Assembly: GCA_031285575.1 (NCBI GenBank)
Contig: JAITVX010000198.1
Coordinates: 1-5,524, forward strand
DNA from: Bacteroidales bacterium
Lineage (GTDB): Bacteria; Bacteroidota; Bacteroidia; Bacteroidales; VadinHA17
Length of the DNA stretch: 5,524 nt
Direction: 5' to 3'
Both the position numbers and the translations under genes were made by a program. Within the stretch, counting starts at the first letter, position 1. The number at the start of each line of letters is the position of its first letter. Shown here piece after piece: positions 1-5,524 of this stretch. Under the pieces are notes generated by a model. It made no database searches. It was given only the letters and a program-made list of their open reading frames with translations, and was not told the origin of the DNA.

Positions 1-155
1 GCCTTGGGTGAAACGCTAACTGTAAAAGTACTGTAAGGCCTGATATCTGACCTGTCTTTAAGACGTCCCATACCCACACTGCCCTCAACAAAGAACTGGG
101 CATTACCGGCTGCACGTGCAGCTACAAGTACGATAAATATAATTGCTTTTTTCAT
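1..155 (-). CDS. Secreted outer-membrane beta-barrel-like protein, N-terminal fragment (gene runs off the left edge)
   Basis: The minus strand opens at an ATG at 155-153 and stays open to the window edge, giving 51 codons. The protein starts MKKAIIFIVLVAARAAGNAQ: two lysines, a hydrophobic core and a probable signal peptidase I site after Ala19 (GNA|Q), so export is well supported. The arginine inside the hydrophobic stretch (residue 14) is slightly unusual. The mature part begins FFVEGSVGMGRL and continues to FTVSVSPK. Alternating aromatic and glycine residues followed by a 'SVSPK' strand resemble the first strands of small Bacteroidota outer-membrane beta-barrel proteins (OMP_b-brl type), which is family knowledge, not a search result. 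A second in-frame ATG at 161-159 (MFMKK...) is possible; I chose the downstream one because it gives the usual MKK start. The leader is A/T-rich without a Shine-Dalgarno site. Function beyond 'surface protein' cannot be read. Confidence 0.72.
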   Translation of the reverse strand, partial: MKKAIIFIVLVAARAAGNAQFFVEGSVGMGRLKDRSDIRPYSTFTVSVSPK

Positions 156-202
156 AAACATTAAAATTGTAAGTTTTAAAATAACGAAAAGACATTTTTA
201 CC

Positions 203-272
203 AGCTCCCGCTTTTCATCTGGGAGCTACGCCCGGGTCTGTCTCTTGACAGGTGTACAGTATGTTCCATACT
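203..272. repeat. Cluster of three short inverted repeats upstream of the beta-barrel gene
   Basis: Three perfect inverted repeats lie end to end within 70 bases. AGCTCCC (203-209) pairs with GGGAGCT (221-227) across an 11-base loop. CTGTC (238-242) pairs with GACAG (247-251) across a 4-base loop. AGTATG (258-263) pairs with CATACT (267-272) across 3 bases. The palindrome CCCGGG (231-236) lies between the first two. If the beta-barrel gene on the minus strand is transcribed from beyond 272, these would be stem-loops in its 5' leader; otherwise they could be protein-binding sites. The first stem is not followed by a T-run on either strand, so it does not look like an intrinsic terminator. The same stretch holds a 23-codon minus-strand ORF (269-198, starting MEHTVHLSRD) with AAGGAG only one base before its ATG, too close for a good ribosome site. 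Function unknown. Confidence 0.5.
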
Positions 273-386
273 CCTTGAGTTTTGTTTTCAGAAAAATATT
301 TTATACGAAATTACGGTAGAACCATAACTTTTGCTGACTTTTGCCCATACAGTTTGATTTAAACCAAACACAACAACTATAAAACA

Positions 387-464
387 ATGAAACATGAAAA
401 TGTAAAAAACATTAAAATTCTTATTGCGGTTTTAATATTTTTTCATTCCCCACTTGCATATTAA
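387..464 (+). CDS. 25-codon ORF coding for little more than a signal peptide (possible gene remnant)
   Basis: ATG at 387-389, TAA at 462-464. The product begins MKHENVKNIK, continues with the hydrophobic run ILIAVLIFFHS and ends PLAY. This has the order of a Sec signal peptide: a basic start, a hydrophobic core of about 10 residues, and a terminal 'SPLA' that would be a plausible signal peptidase I site. The stop codon comes one residue after that point. Reading on past the stop gives no recognisable protein. The simplest reading is the surviving 5' end of a decayed gene for an exported protein; a genuinely tiny secreted or membrane peptide is the alternative. A caution is that the same bases form a long AT-rich hairpin (399-447), so the hydrophobic run could be a by-product of A/T-rich DNA. 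The leader is A-rich (ACTATAAAACA) with no Shine-Dalgarno site. Confidence 0.3.
   Translation: MKHENVKNIKILIAVLIFFHSPLAY
399..447. repeat. Long AT-rich imperfect hairpin
   Basis: Bases 404-417 pair with 430-443 (AAAAAACATTAAAA against TTTTAATATTTTTT) with a single mismatch, 410 against 437. If T403 bulges out, 399-402 extends the stem by four more pairs with 444-447. The loop is 418-429. That makes 17 Watson-Crick pairs, 16 of them in the A/T-rich body apart from one G-C. It overlaps the signal-peptide-like ORF. There is no T-run after it on the plus strand, so it is a weak terminator candidate. It may simply reflect base composition, or be the core of a small palindromic element. Confidence 0.4.
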
Positions 465-512
465 ATTATAAAAAAACTATTTTGCCGCCCTTTATGTCTG
501 CAAAGTCAGCTT

Positions 513-571
513 ACAAAATGTGAGCAGGCACTGCAGGCGTGAAACGAAACATCACAAAATGTGAGCCGGCA
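513..571. repeat. Two copies of an 18-bp motif, 41 bp apart, each with a TGTGA-type dyad
   Basis: ACAAAATGTGAGCAGGCA at 513-530 recurs as ACAAAATGTGAGCCGGCA at 554-571, with 17 of 18 bases identical and a spacing of 41 bp, close to four helical turns. The second copy sits in a perfect dyad, TCACA-AAA-TGTGA (552-564); the first has one arm changed (TTACA-AAA-TGTGA, 511-523). A 5-3-5 dyad repeated on the same face of the helix, 31-82 bp before the ATG at 595, is what a pair of operator sites could look like. The downstream gene is a remnant, so the sites may be relics too. No regulator can be named. Confidence 0.5.
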
Positions 572-594
572 TTTTAATTATTAATACTAAAAAA

Positions 595-826
595 ATGAAC
601 AATATGATAGAAAAACTTATGCTCAATAGTCTCCGCAGCGCCGAATACGTACAGTATATGGCCAGTACACACGATATCTTTTCGCGGCACACCGTTGTGA
701 GCGAAGCAGCAGTGCGCCGCGCTGACAGCCGAAATGAATGTACTCGTGGCACGCTACGAAGCCCTGCTAAACACGCTTGGCAAAGGCGATGATGCCACCG
801 GTGGCCCGTGCCCGACCCACCAATAA
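595..826 (+). pseudogene. Frameshifted, truncated remnant, probably of a DUF6261-like protein
   Basis: The ATG at 595 opens a frame reading MNNMIEKLMLNSLRSAEYVQ then YMASTHDIFSRHTVVSEAA. The 'LxSLRxAEYVQxM' start resembles Bacteroidota DUF6261 proteins as I remember them. From about 712 this frame turns into Arg/Trp-rich sequence that looks non-coding (RRADSRNECTRGTL), while the next frame, open from 701, reads CAALTAEMNVLVARYEALLN and then TLGKGDDATGG to a TAA at 824-826. Joining the two frames near 700-712 gives one continuous helical-looking protein of about 76 residues, so a one-base insertion (or two-base deletion) is likely. Full-length family members are roughly 200 residues or more, so the 3' part is also missing; 827-977 before purD shows no continuation. 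An alternative start is the ATG at 604. No known role can be assigned; the copy is most likely dead. Confidence 0.5.
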
Positions 827-977
827 AGCCAATGGTGTGAAAAACGAAGCACCGTCTTTGCGGGCAGGGTATTTAAATTCAATTTTCCGAAGATGCTGAA
901 TCATTATTTTACTTACCTTTAGGCGCCAAAAAACAAACCGTGCTTCCAAATTTAATATACTTTAAAAAATACATAAA

Positions 978-2249
978 ATGAACTTGCTTATACTTGGCTC
1001 GGGAGGCAGGGAACACGCCCTGCTGTGGAAACTGTCGCAAAGCAAAAGAATTGACAGGCTGTTTGTTGCCCCGGGTAATGCCGGCACTGCACTGCTGGCT
1101 ACAAACATCGACAGCTGCAATTTTGCACAGGTCAGAAAAACTGTCGTTGAAAACAACATATCAATGATACTCGTTGGCCCCGAAGGGCCGCTGGTTGACG
1201 GCATTCATGATTTTTTTCTTGCCGACCCCGAACTGAAAAACATTCCGGTAATAGGCCCCTCGAAACAGGCTGCTCGGCTCGAAGGAAGCAAAGATTTTGC
1301 CAAGGGCTTTCTTGTACGCAACGGTATCCCCACGGCAAAATATAAAAGTTTCGATAAAGACACTTCGCTGGAAGCTGCCGCATTTCTCAGCACACTTGCG
1401 CCGCCATATGTTATTAAGGCCGATGGACTGGCAGCCGGAAAAGGCGTTATGATAATCAACAGCCTGTCGGAAGCTATCGAAGAAATAGACGCCATCTTCA
1501 GCGGAAAATTCGGCTCTGCCGGCAACACCATCGTCATCGAACAGTTTCTGAAAGGCATCGAACTCTCTGTATTTATCATTACCGATGGCGTTTCGTGGAA
1601 GCTTCTGCCCGAAGCAAAAGACTATAAAAAGATAGGCGAAAACGACACTGGACTCAACACAGGCGGCATGGGAGCAGTATCGCCCGTGCCATTTGCCGGC
1701 GGCGAGTTTATGGAAAAGGTAAAGGCGCAAATCATAGAACCGACAATGCATGGCCTTGCAAAAGAAGGCATACTGTATAAAGGGTTCATATTCTTCGGGC
1801 TTATAAATGTTGACGGCAATCCATACGTTATCGAATATAACGCACGACTTGGCGACCCTGAGTCGGAAGTCATCATACCCAGAATAAAAACAGACCTCTT
1901 TGAACTTCTCGAAGGCGTAGCCGCAGGGGACCTCGCTACACGCACCGTTGAATTCGACAATCGCAGTGCTGCAACAGTAATGGCCGTATCGGGAGGCTAT
2001 CCCGGCGCGTTCGAGAAGGGCAAAGCCATATCGGGGCTTGACAATGCCGGCGAAAGCGTTGTATTTCATGCCGGCACAAAGCTGGAAGACAATACCGCCA
2101 TCACATCCGGCGGCAGGGTTTTGGCCGTAACATCGTGGGGAGAAACCATCGAAGAAGCGCTCGCAACTTCCTACCGCAACATTGCCGCCATCGATTTTGA
2201 AGGAATGTATTACCGGAAAGATATCGGATTCGACCTCATATCTCATTAA
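978..2249 (+). CDS. purD: Phosphoribosylamine--glycine ligase (GAR synthetase)
   Basis: PurD joins glycine to 5-phosphoribosylamine using ATP, giving glycinamide ribonucleotide, ADP and phosphate; it is the second step of de novo purine synthesis, in the cytoplasm. The 423-residue length is normal for a stand-alone PurD. Visible landmarks in order: GSGGREHA (7-14) of the N-terminal domain; VIGPSKQAARLEGSKDFAK (91-109); the ATP-grasp segment VIKADGLAAGKGV (145-157); EQFLKGIELSV (188-198); NTGGMGAVSP (227-236); and the family signature IEYNARLGDPESE (285-297), whose Glu286 and Asn288 are in the position of the metal ligands. The C-terminal GMYYRKDIGFDL (409-420) is typical of the Bacteroidota versions. 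The ATG at 978 places GSGGREHA at the expected distance. No frame breaks or missing motifs. The leader is A-rich (AAAAAATACATAAA) without a Shine-Dalgarno site. A membrane-protein gene follows after 9 bases, so co-transcription is likely. Confidence 0.97.
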   Translation: MNLLILGSGGREHALLWKLSQSKRIDRLFVAPGNAGTALLATNIDSCNFAQVRKTVVENNISMILVGPEGPLVDGIHDFFLADPELKNIPVIGPSKQAARLEGSKDFAKGFLVRNGIPTAKYKSFDKDTSLEAAAFLSTLAPPYVIKADGLAAGKGVMIINSLSEAIEEIDAIFSGKFGSAGNTIVIEQFLKGIELSVFIITDGVSWKLLPEAKDYKKIGENDTGLNTGGMGAVSPVPFAGGEFMEKVKAQIIEPTMHGLAKEGILYKGFIFFGLINVDGNPYVIEYNARLGDPESEVIIPRIKTDLFELLEGVAAGDLATRTVEFDNRSAATVMAVSGGYPGAFEKGKAISGLDNAGESVVFHAGTKLEDNTAITSGGRVLAVTSWGETIEEALATSYRNIAAIDFEGMYYRKDIGFDLISH

Positions 2250-2258
2250 CGCAATTCC

Positions 2259-3257
2259 ATGCTCTTAAAGTTCTTCAGGGGAACCGTTCCCATGGTAATT
2301 ATCACAATCGGGGCAATATTTATTGCCCTTTGGGCACAGTTGTTTTTCACCGGCCCTGCCGCTTCCGGAAACACAGTTTACGGCGTTCCAATGCCCATGT
2401 TCGGAGTGCTTGAAAACCTTACCGGACGCGGAACCATGGCTGCCGACATCGTTGCTATGGTAATCTGCACAGCACTGATTATGATGATAACTGTACTGAA
2501 CACATCGCATTTTTTTATTATAGAACGTACCTTTATCCCTGCGCTTGTATTTATCCTTCTTATTGCCATTCTGCCTCAATACCAGGCGCTGAATCCCGTA
2601 TTGCCGGCGGCATTTTTTGCAGTAAACGCCATCAGGCGCATGCTCGACAGCTACCGCAAACAGGGGATGGCTTATAATTTTTTTGACGCGGGAATATTCA
2701 TGGGAACAGGGAGCCTGTTTTACGCAAATTTAATCTGGCTGGGAACAGTTGTCATTATCGGCTGCATAATCATCCGCGGCATCAATATAAAGGAAACAGC
2801 CCTTGCGTTGCTTGGGCTTGCCACACCATATATTATAATGTTCGGACTGTACTACGCACTTGGTTACAACCCGGGCGAGCTGCTTTCTTTAATTCACAGC
2901 AATCTTTTCGCGGCAAACCCCGCCCCAGCCCCATCGAAGTTTGCAATTGCCACGCTGTCCGTTGTTGCCGTTGCTGCAATATTCAGCCTTGTGCATGTAT
3001 TAATGTTTAACAAGGCACGTAACATTAAATCGCGCAAAACATTTTCGCTGCTGATATGGATGTTCTTTATCACAATATGCGTTTATGTTTTTGTTCCATC
3101 GGCTTCTTTTGAAATTATATGGATACTTGGCATACCCACATGCTATTTTATAGCGCAATGGTTTGTTTTTTCAAGAAAAAGGATGCTGCCGGAAGCCTTT
3201 TTTATCCTTCTTCTTCTGTCAGCAGTATTGGCGCAGGTTATATATGTTCTGCAATAA
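2259..3257 (+). CDS. Polytopic inner-membrane protein, DUF6427-like
   Basis: A 332-residue, very hydrophobic protein. Likely membrane segments are at about 10-30, 60-80, 92-109, 113-125 (short), 147-172, 180-200, 227-250, 261-280, 284-304 and 311-331, so nine or ten helices. A conserved-looking loop, RRMLDSYRKQGMAYNFFDAG (126-145), leads into a helix with GSLFYANLIW (151-160); this, the size and the start MLLKFFRGT fit the uncharacterised Bacteroidota family DUF6427, which I recall as being encoded near nucleotide-metabolism genes (purD, upp). The role is unknown; a transporter or membrane-embedded enzyme is possible but nothing in the sequence shows a substrate. The gene starts 9 bases after the purD stop on the same strand, and the ATG at 2259 is the first good start, so it is probably in the purD operon. 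It ends 56 bases from the stop of the convergent beta-barrel gene, with no clear hairpin terminator between them. Confidence 0.8.
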   Translation: MLLKFFRGTVPMVIITIGAIFIALWAQLFFTGPAASGNTVYGVPMPMFGVLENLTGRGTMAADIVAMVICTALIMMITVLNTSHFFIIERTFIPALVFILLIAILPQYQALNPVLPAAFFAVNAIRRMLDSYRKQGMAYNFFDAGIFMGTGSLFYANLIWLGTVVIIGCIIIRGINIKETALALLGLATPYIIMFGLYYALGYNPGELLSLIHSNLFAANPAPAPSKFAIATLSVVAVAAIFSLVHVLMFNKARNIKSRKTFSLLIWMFFITICVYVFVPSASFEIIWILGIPTCYFIAQWFVFSRKRMLPEAFFILLLLSAVLAQVIYVLQ

Positions 3258-3313
3258 TCCGTCCAAAGAGCAGAACAGGCAATGCAAATGTGCGTATCCG
3301 GGTAAGTTATTTA

Positions 3314-4650
3314 TCAGAATCTGTATGCCACTCCTGAAAAAACCCCTAATGAATAGGTGTGCAGCCCGGCAATCCGGTCAGAGCTGGCGGAGTTCATAAA
3401 ATAACGGAAAGTTGGTTCAATGTTGAAAGAGAAGTTTTTTGAAAACCTGTATTCCATCCCCATGCCAAACGAACTGCTAAGCGCAAGGCTGTTCAATACT
3501 TCCGTTGTTCCGACATGTTGTTTCTCACCATCTGTAACGGCATACACAGAATTGTCAACCAGAAAATTATACGACAATCCGCCTACAAGACTGACCCCAC
3601 CTTTTTGTCGAACACCATATATCGGAGGAACAGTGGCAGTTCTATGTATTTCATATCCTGCAACAGAGAGTTGCCCAGATAGTTCAGGTTTGCCTTAACC
3701 GGGTCTACTTCGTCTATTGTATATCGTGAAAGCACCCGTTCGGGAATGTTGCCGGAACCAAGATATATGTCGGGATTGTTTGCCAAAACTGTTCCGTTAG
3801 GCGTAAGCACCTTAAAGTTATCTGTGCTTTTTGAGGGATTGGCTTGCTGAAAACCGCCATACACGCTTACTTCGCCAAGCTCCTGCCCCATTGCCGAATA
3901 ATATACGCCCGACTGTACGCTCAGCCTTTTGTTTATTTTATATGCAAACCCCATTCCGCCGGAATACGACGCCCTTCCCTGGTCGGAGGCCATGATTTGA
4001 CGCGAAAGGTCGTTTCCCGATGTTGTGAACTGCGAATAATGGGTGGGCGACACCATTGCCAGTACCGACCATCTGGTTTCTTCCGCCTCTGCTGCGCTTT
4101 CATAATTATCGCTGTAAATAACCGGCTGCAGTTCTGCGGGCGAAAATACCTTGAAATATTTAATTTTAAATGGCTGCTGAATTTCCGGAAGCGGTTCAAT
4201 GGCGCCGGCAAGCGCTTTTTTAATGTTAACTCCGGCCTGATTAGCAGGCGTTATATCCGAAACTTCGGCTCTGTATTGCGGTACGGTAGCTGTTTCTGCC
4301 TGTTTGCCGCCAATACCGGCGGTTGCTGCTGCTGCCATTACCGGTTCCGCCTTATCAGGCATAATGGCTGCGGGTATAACAATATCCAAAGGCGCAACCA
4401 GCTCGCTACCCGCAGGCTCAGCGCCGGCAAAGAACCTCTCTCTCGATGTTTCGTATCCCCACATGTATGCAAGTATGCTCACCGAAACAAAAATCGCAAC
4501 GGCTGCGGCTGTCCGTAAAAAGAATACATGTTTTTTCTTTCTGCCAATAGCCGGTTTTATATTCTCCCATACCTCCACCGGCGGAAGAACTTCATAATCT
4601 TTGAGGCCGTTCCTGAAAACAAGGTCAATATTTGCTCTGCCGTCAGTCAT
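3314..4650 (-). pseudogene. TM-anchored protein with C-terminal beta-barrel domain, partner of the ECF sigma factor; one-base frameshift
   Basis: ATG at 4650-4648 overlaps the sigma gene's stop (ATGACTGA, 8 bp), so the two are probably translationally coupled. An in-frame TTG six bases earlier is a poorer start. Residues 1-41 form a polar head with a PPVEVWENI motif (23-31) seen in Bacteroidota proteins encoded after ECF sigma factors. Residues 42-65 (from VFFLRTAAAVAIFVS to AYMWGY) are one TM helix. An Ala/Pro-rich linker runs to about 190. From about 194, alternating strands follow (WSVLAMVSPTHYSQF; GGMGFAYKINKRLSVQSGVY; YIELPLFLRYMVFD), as in OMP_b-brl-type barrels. The frame ends at a TAG at 3585-3583, after DKKVGSVL. 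The -1 frame continues without a break as VSLVGGLSYNFLVDN to GVAYRF and a TGA at 3316-3314, with the terminal Phe usual for barrels. One extra G in the G4 run (3595-3598) would restore 445 residues. Sequencing error, true mutation or programmed slippage are all possible. Confidence 0.75.
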
Positions 4651-5224
4651 TTGCAACTTTTATTTTTATTACCGAATATTTTTCCACCTTCTTCTGCAGA
4701 ATGAGCCTCGCCCTTGACAGGTTTGATTTCGACGCTCCTTCAGATATATTTATCATTTTACTTATTTCCTTATGCGAATAGCCCTCAATTGCAAAAAGAT
4801 TAAATACCATTCTGTATTTTGGGGGCAATTCCCTTATCATATTCAACAAAATTTCCACATCAAGCCCCGAATAATCTTCAATGTCGGGCTCCATTTCCAT
4901 TTCCGTAAGCCTGTCAATATCTTCAACCTTGCGCAGGATGTTTTTGCTCCTGTACCTTTCCAGGGCCGTATTCACAACTATTCTCCGTATCCAGCCTTCA
5001 AACGAACCTTCAAACTTATAGGTATGAAGTTTTTCAAAAATCCTTATAAACCCGTCCTGCAAAACGTCCTTTGCCTCGTCGTCGTCGCCCGAATACTGAA
5101 GGCATACGGCGTATAGCCTTGAGGCATAGCGATGATAAAGAAGCTCCTGATCCTTCCTGCTGCCTTCGAGACAACCGTTTATTATGGTATTGATGTCTGA
5201 CAAAACGACTTTTTTTAACCACAT
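4643..5224 (-). CDS. ECF-family RNA polymerase sigma factor (sigma-70 regions 2 and 4)
   Basis: A 193-residue protein with the two-domain layout of extracytoplasmic-function sigma factors. Region 2 spans about 25-95: LLYHRYASRLYAVCLQY (28-44), the acidic DDDEAKDVLQDGFIRIFEKL (47-66) that contacts core polymerase, and GSFEGWIRRIVVNTALERYR (73-92) for the -10-like element. An acidic linker with EMEMEP (108-113) follows. Region 4 spans about 124-180, with RELPPKYRMVFNLFAIEGYS (131-150) and the helix-turn-helix HKEISKMINISEGASKSNLS (151-170). The length is typical. I start at the ATG at 5224-5222; a longer form from a TTG at 5254 would add ten residues with no family support. The downstream gene overlaps its stop by 8 bp and is its likely regulatory or effector partner. 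About 22 bases upstream of the ATG the minus strand has TGTTTTTG (5253-5246), one base off the Bacteroidota -7 consensus TAnnTTTG, but no clear -33 element. Targets unknown. Confidence 0.93.
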   Translation of the reverse strand: MWLKKVVLSDINTIINGCLEGSRKDQELLYHRYASRLYAVCLQYSGDDDEAKDVLQDGFIRIFEKLHTYKFEGSFEGWIRRIVVNTALERYRSKNILRKVEDIDRLTEMEMEPDIEDYSGLDVEILLNMIRELPPKYRMVFNLFAIEGYSHKEISKMINISEGASKSNLSRARLILQKKVEKYSVIKIKVAND

Positions 5225-5444
5225 AAAAGTATAGCTTTTTTGTCTCAAAAACAATTTTGCATAAAAATGATGTATTTTATTCCGTAAAGGTTACGCAGCT
5301 CCTGCAATTTACTTCAGAAAAAGCAGGTAGTGCCCGGTTGTCTTGCTCCATATCGTGCCGAAACACAGTGGAAATGATTATGGAAAAATATCACATTTGA
5401 TGTACATACCGTAAACCGGCCATGATGTTTTGATGAAACATAAC
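5225..5444. other. Upstream region of the sigma-factor gene, no gene seen
   Basis: No ORF with protein-like character on either strand. The only small structures are a perfect 13-bp dyad CGTAA-AGG-TTACG (5283-5295), about 60 bp upstream of the sigma ATG, and a weak 5-bp inverted repeat CCTGC/GCAGG (5311-5315 region against about 5333) with a 17-base loop. The dyad sits where an activator or autoregulatory site could act on the sigma gene, but a 5-3-5 dyad can occur by chance. Confidence 0.3.
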
Positions 5445-5524
5445 GGAATACTTGCGTCGGCTGACGCAATTCTCACCACGTGCTTCGGCATACTTGCGTC
5501 GGCTGTCGCCCTTCTCACCACGTG
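5445..5524. repeat. Two copies of a 42-bp tandem repeat, reaching the right edge
   Basis: A 38-base core at 5445-5482 recurs at 5487-5524 with 34 of 38 identical bases; the copies are separated by CTTC (5483-5486), giving a 42-bp period. Each core runs from ACTTGCGTCGGCTG to TTCTCACCACGTG. Differences are at 5447/5489, 5464/5506, 5468/5510 and 5469/5511. The first copy contains a perfect hairpin TTGCGTC-GGCT-GACGCAA (5452-5469); the second has lost it through three substitutions. Each copy ends in the palindrome CACGTG. The second copy ends exactly at the window edge, so the array may continue. Because 42 is divisible by three, the repeat is open on both strands: plus from an ATG at 5433 (MKHNGILASADAILTT, then GILASAVALLTT), and minus (KHVVRIASADAS type). 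Either could be a repeat by-product rather than a gene. The spacing is too short and the copies too unequal for a CRISPR array. Confidence 0.8.

Noticed and set aside
238..256. CTGTCTCTTGA, matching the start of the Tn5/IS50 inside end as I remember it
   Set aside because: Only 11 bases match, there is no transposase, no second end and no target duplication in the window. The bases are better explained as part of the CTGTC/GACAG inverted repeat.
327..356. Promoter for the 387 ORF (ACTTTTGC twice, 10 bp apart, then TACAGTTTG)
   Set aside because: The -7-like element has one base too many against TAnnTTTG and no TTTG stands at the right distance upstream.
767..949. 60-codon minus-strand frame, and a 35-codon plus frame at 792-899 (MPPVARARPTNKANG...)
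   Set aside because: They lie over the remnant's end and the purD leader, lack start signals and show no recognisable domain. I had a faint sense of having seen similar fragments in Bacteroidota but cannot support it.
1161..2246. 361-codon open frame antisense to purD
   Set aside because: It is a shadow of purD's codon use; the protein is rich in Cys, Tyr and Phe without any family pattern, and purD on the other strand is certain.
3258..3313. Bidirectional terminator between the convergent genes
   Set aside because: No stem with a flanking T-run can be drawn on either strand in these 56 bases.
3844..4518. 224-codon plus-strand frame opposite the TM-barrel gene
   Set aside because: Composition is Arg/Cys/His-rich and shows no domain; the minus-strand gene in the same place has a clear TM helix and barrel strands.
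5445..5524. CRISPR array
   Set aside because: The whole 42-bp period is repeated with almost no unique spacer (4 bases), and the copies differ at four positions.

Overview
The window looks like chromosomal DNA from a member of the Bacteroidota. The evidence is the gene types: a purD followed by a DUF6427-like membrane protein, an ECF sigma factor overlapping a gene for a TM-anchored beta-barrel protein, and a DUF6261-like fragment. A-rich leaders without clear Shine-Dalgarno sites also fit. These family assignments come from reading the proteins by eye, not from a database search.

Layout. (1) Positions 1-155, minus strand: the first 51 codons of a secreted beta-barrel-like protein that runs off the left edge. 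(2) Positions 162-594: 433 bases with no ordinary gene but much small structure: three inverted repeats close together (203-272), a long AT-rich imperfect hairpin overlapping a 25-codon signal-peptide-like ORF (387-464), and two copies of an 18-bp motif 41 bp apart (513-571). (3) Positions 595-826, plus: a short frameshifted gene remnant, probably DUF6261-like. I saw nothing convincing in 827-977. (4) Positions 978-2249, plus: intact purD (de novo purine synthesis), followed after 9 bases by a polytopic membrane protein (2259-3257), probably in the same operon. (5) Positions 5224 down to 3314, minus: an ECF sigma factor whose end overlaps by 8 bp the start of a gene with a short cytoplasmic head, one TM helix and a C-terminal beta-barrel-like domain. 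The barrel gene carries a one-base frameshift in a G4 run (3595-3598). This pair converges on the purD operon with 56 bases between the stops. (6) Positions 5225-5524: the upstream region of the sigma gene, then two copies of a 42-bp tandem repeat that reach exactly the right edge.

Function. purD is housekeeping. The sigma/TM-barrel pair is most simply read as a cell-envelope regulatory module in which the partner's cytoplasmic head could bind the sigma factor; that is inference. No CRISPR array, RNA gene, complete mobile element or clear new system is visible. The points most worth a second look are the frameshifted TM-plus-barrel gene beside the sigma factor, the terminal 42-bp repeat, and the signal-peptide-only ORF.
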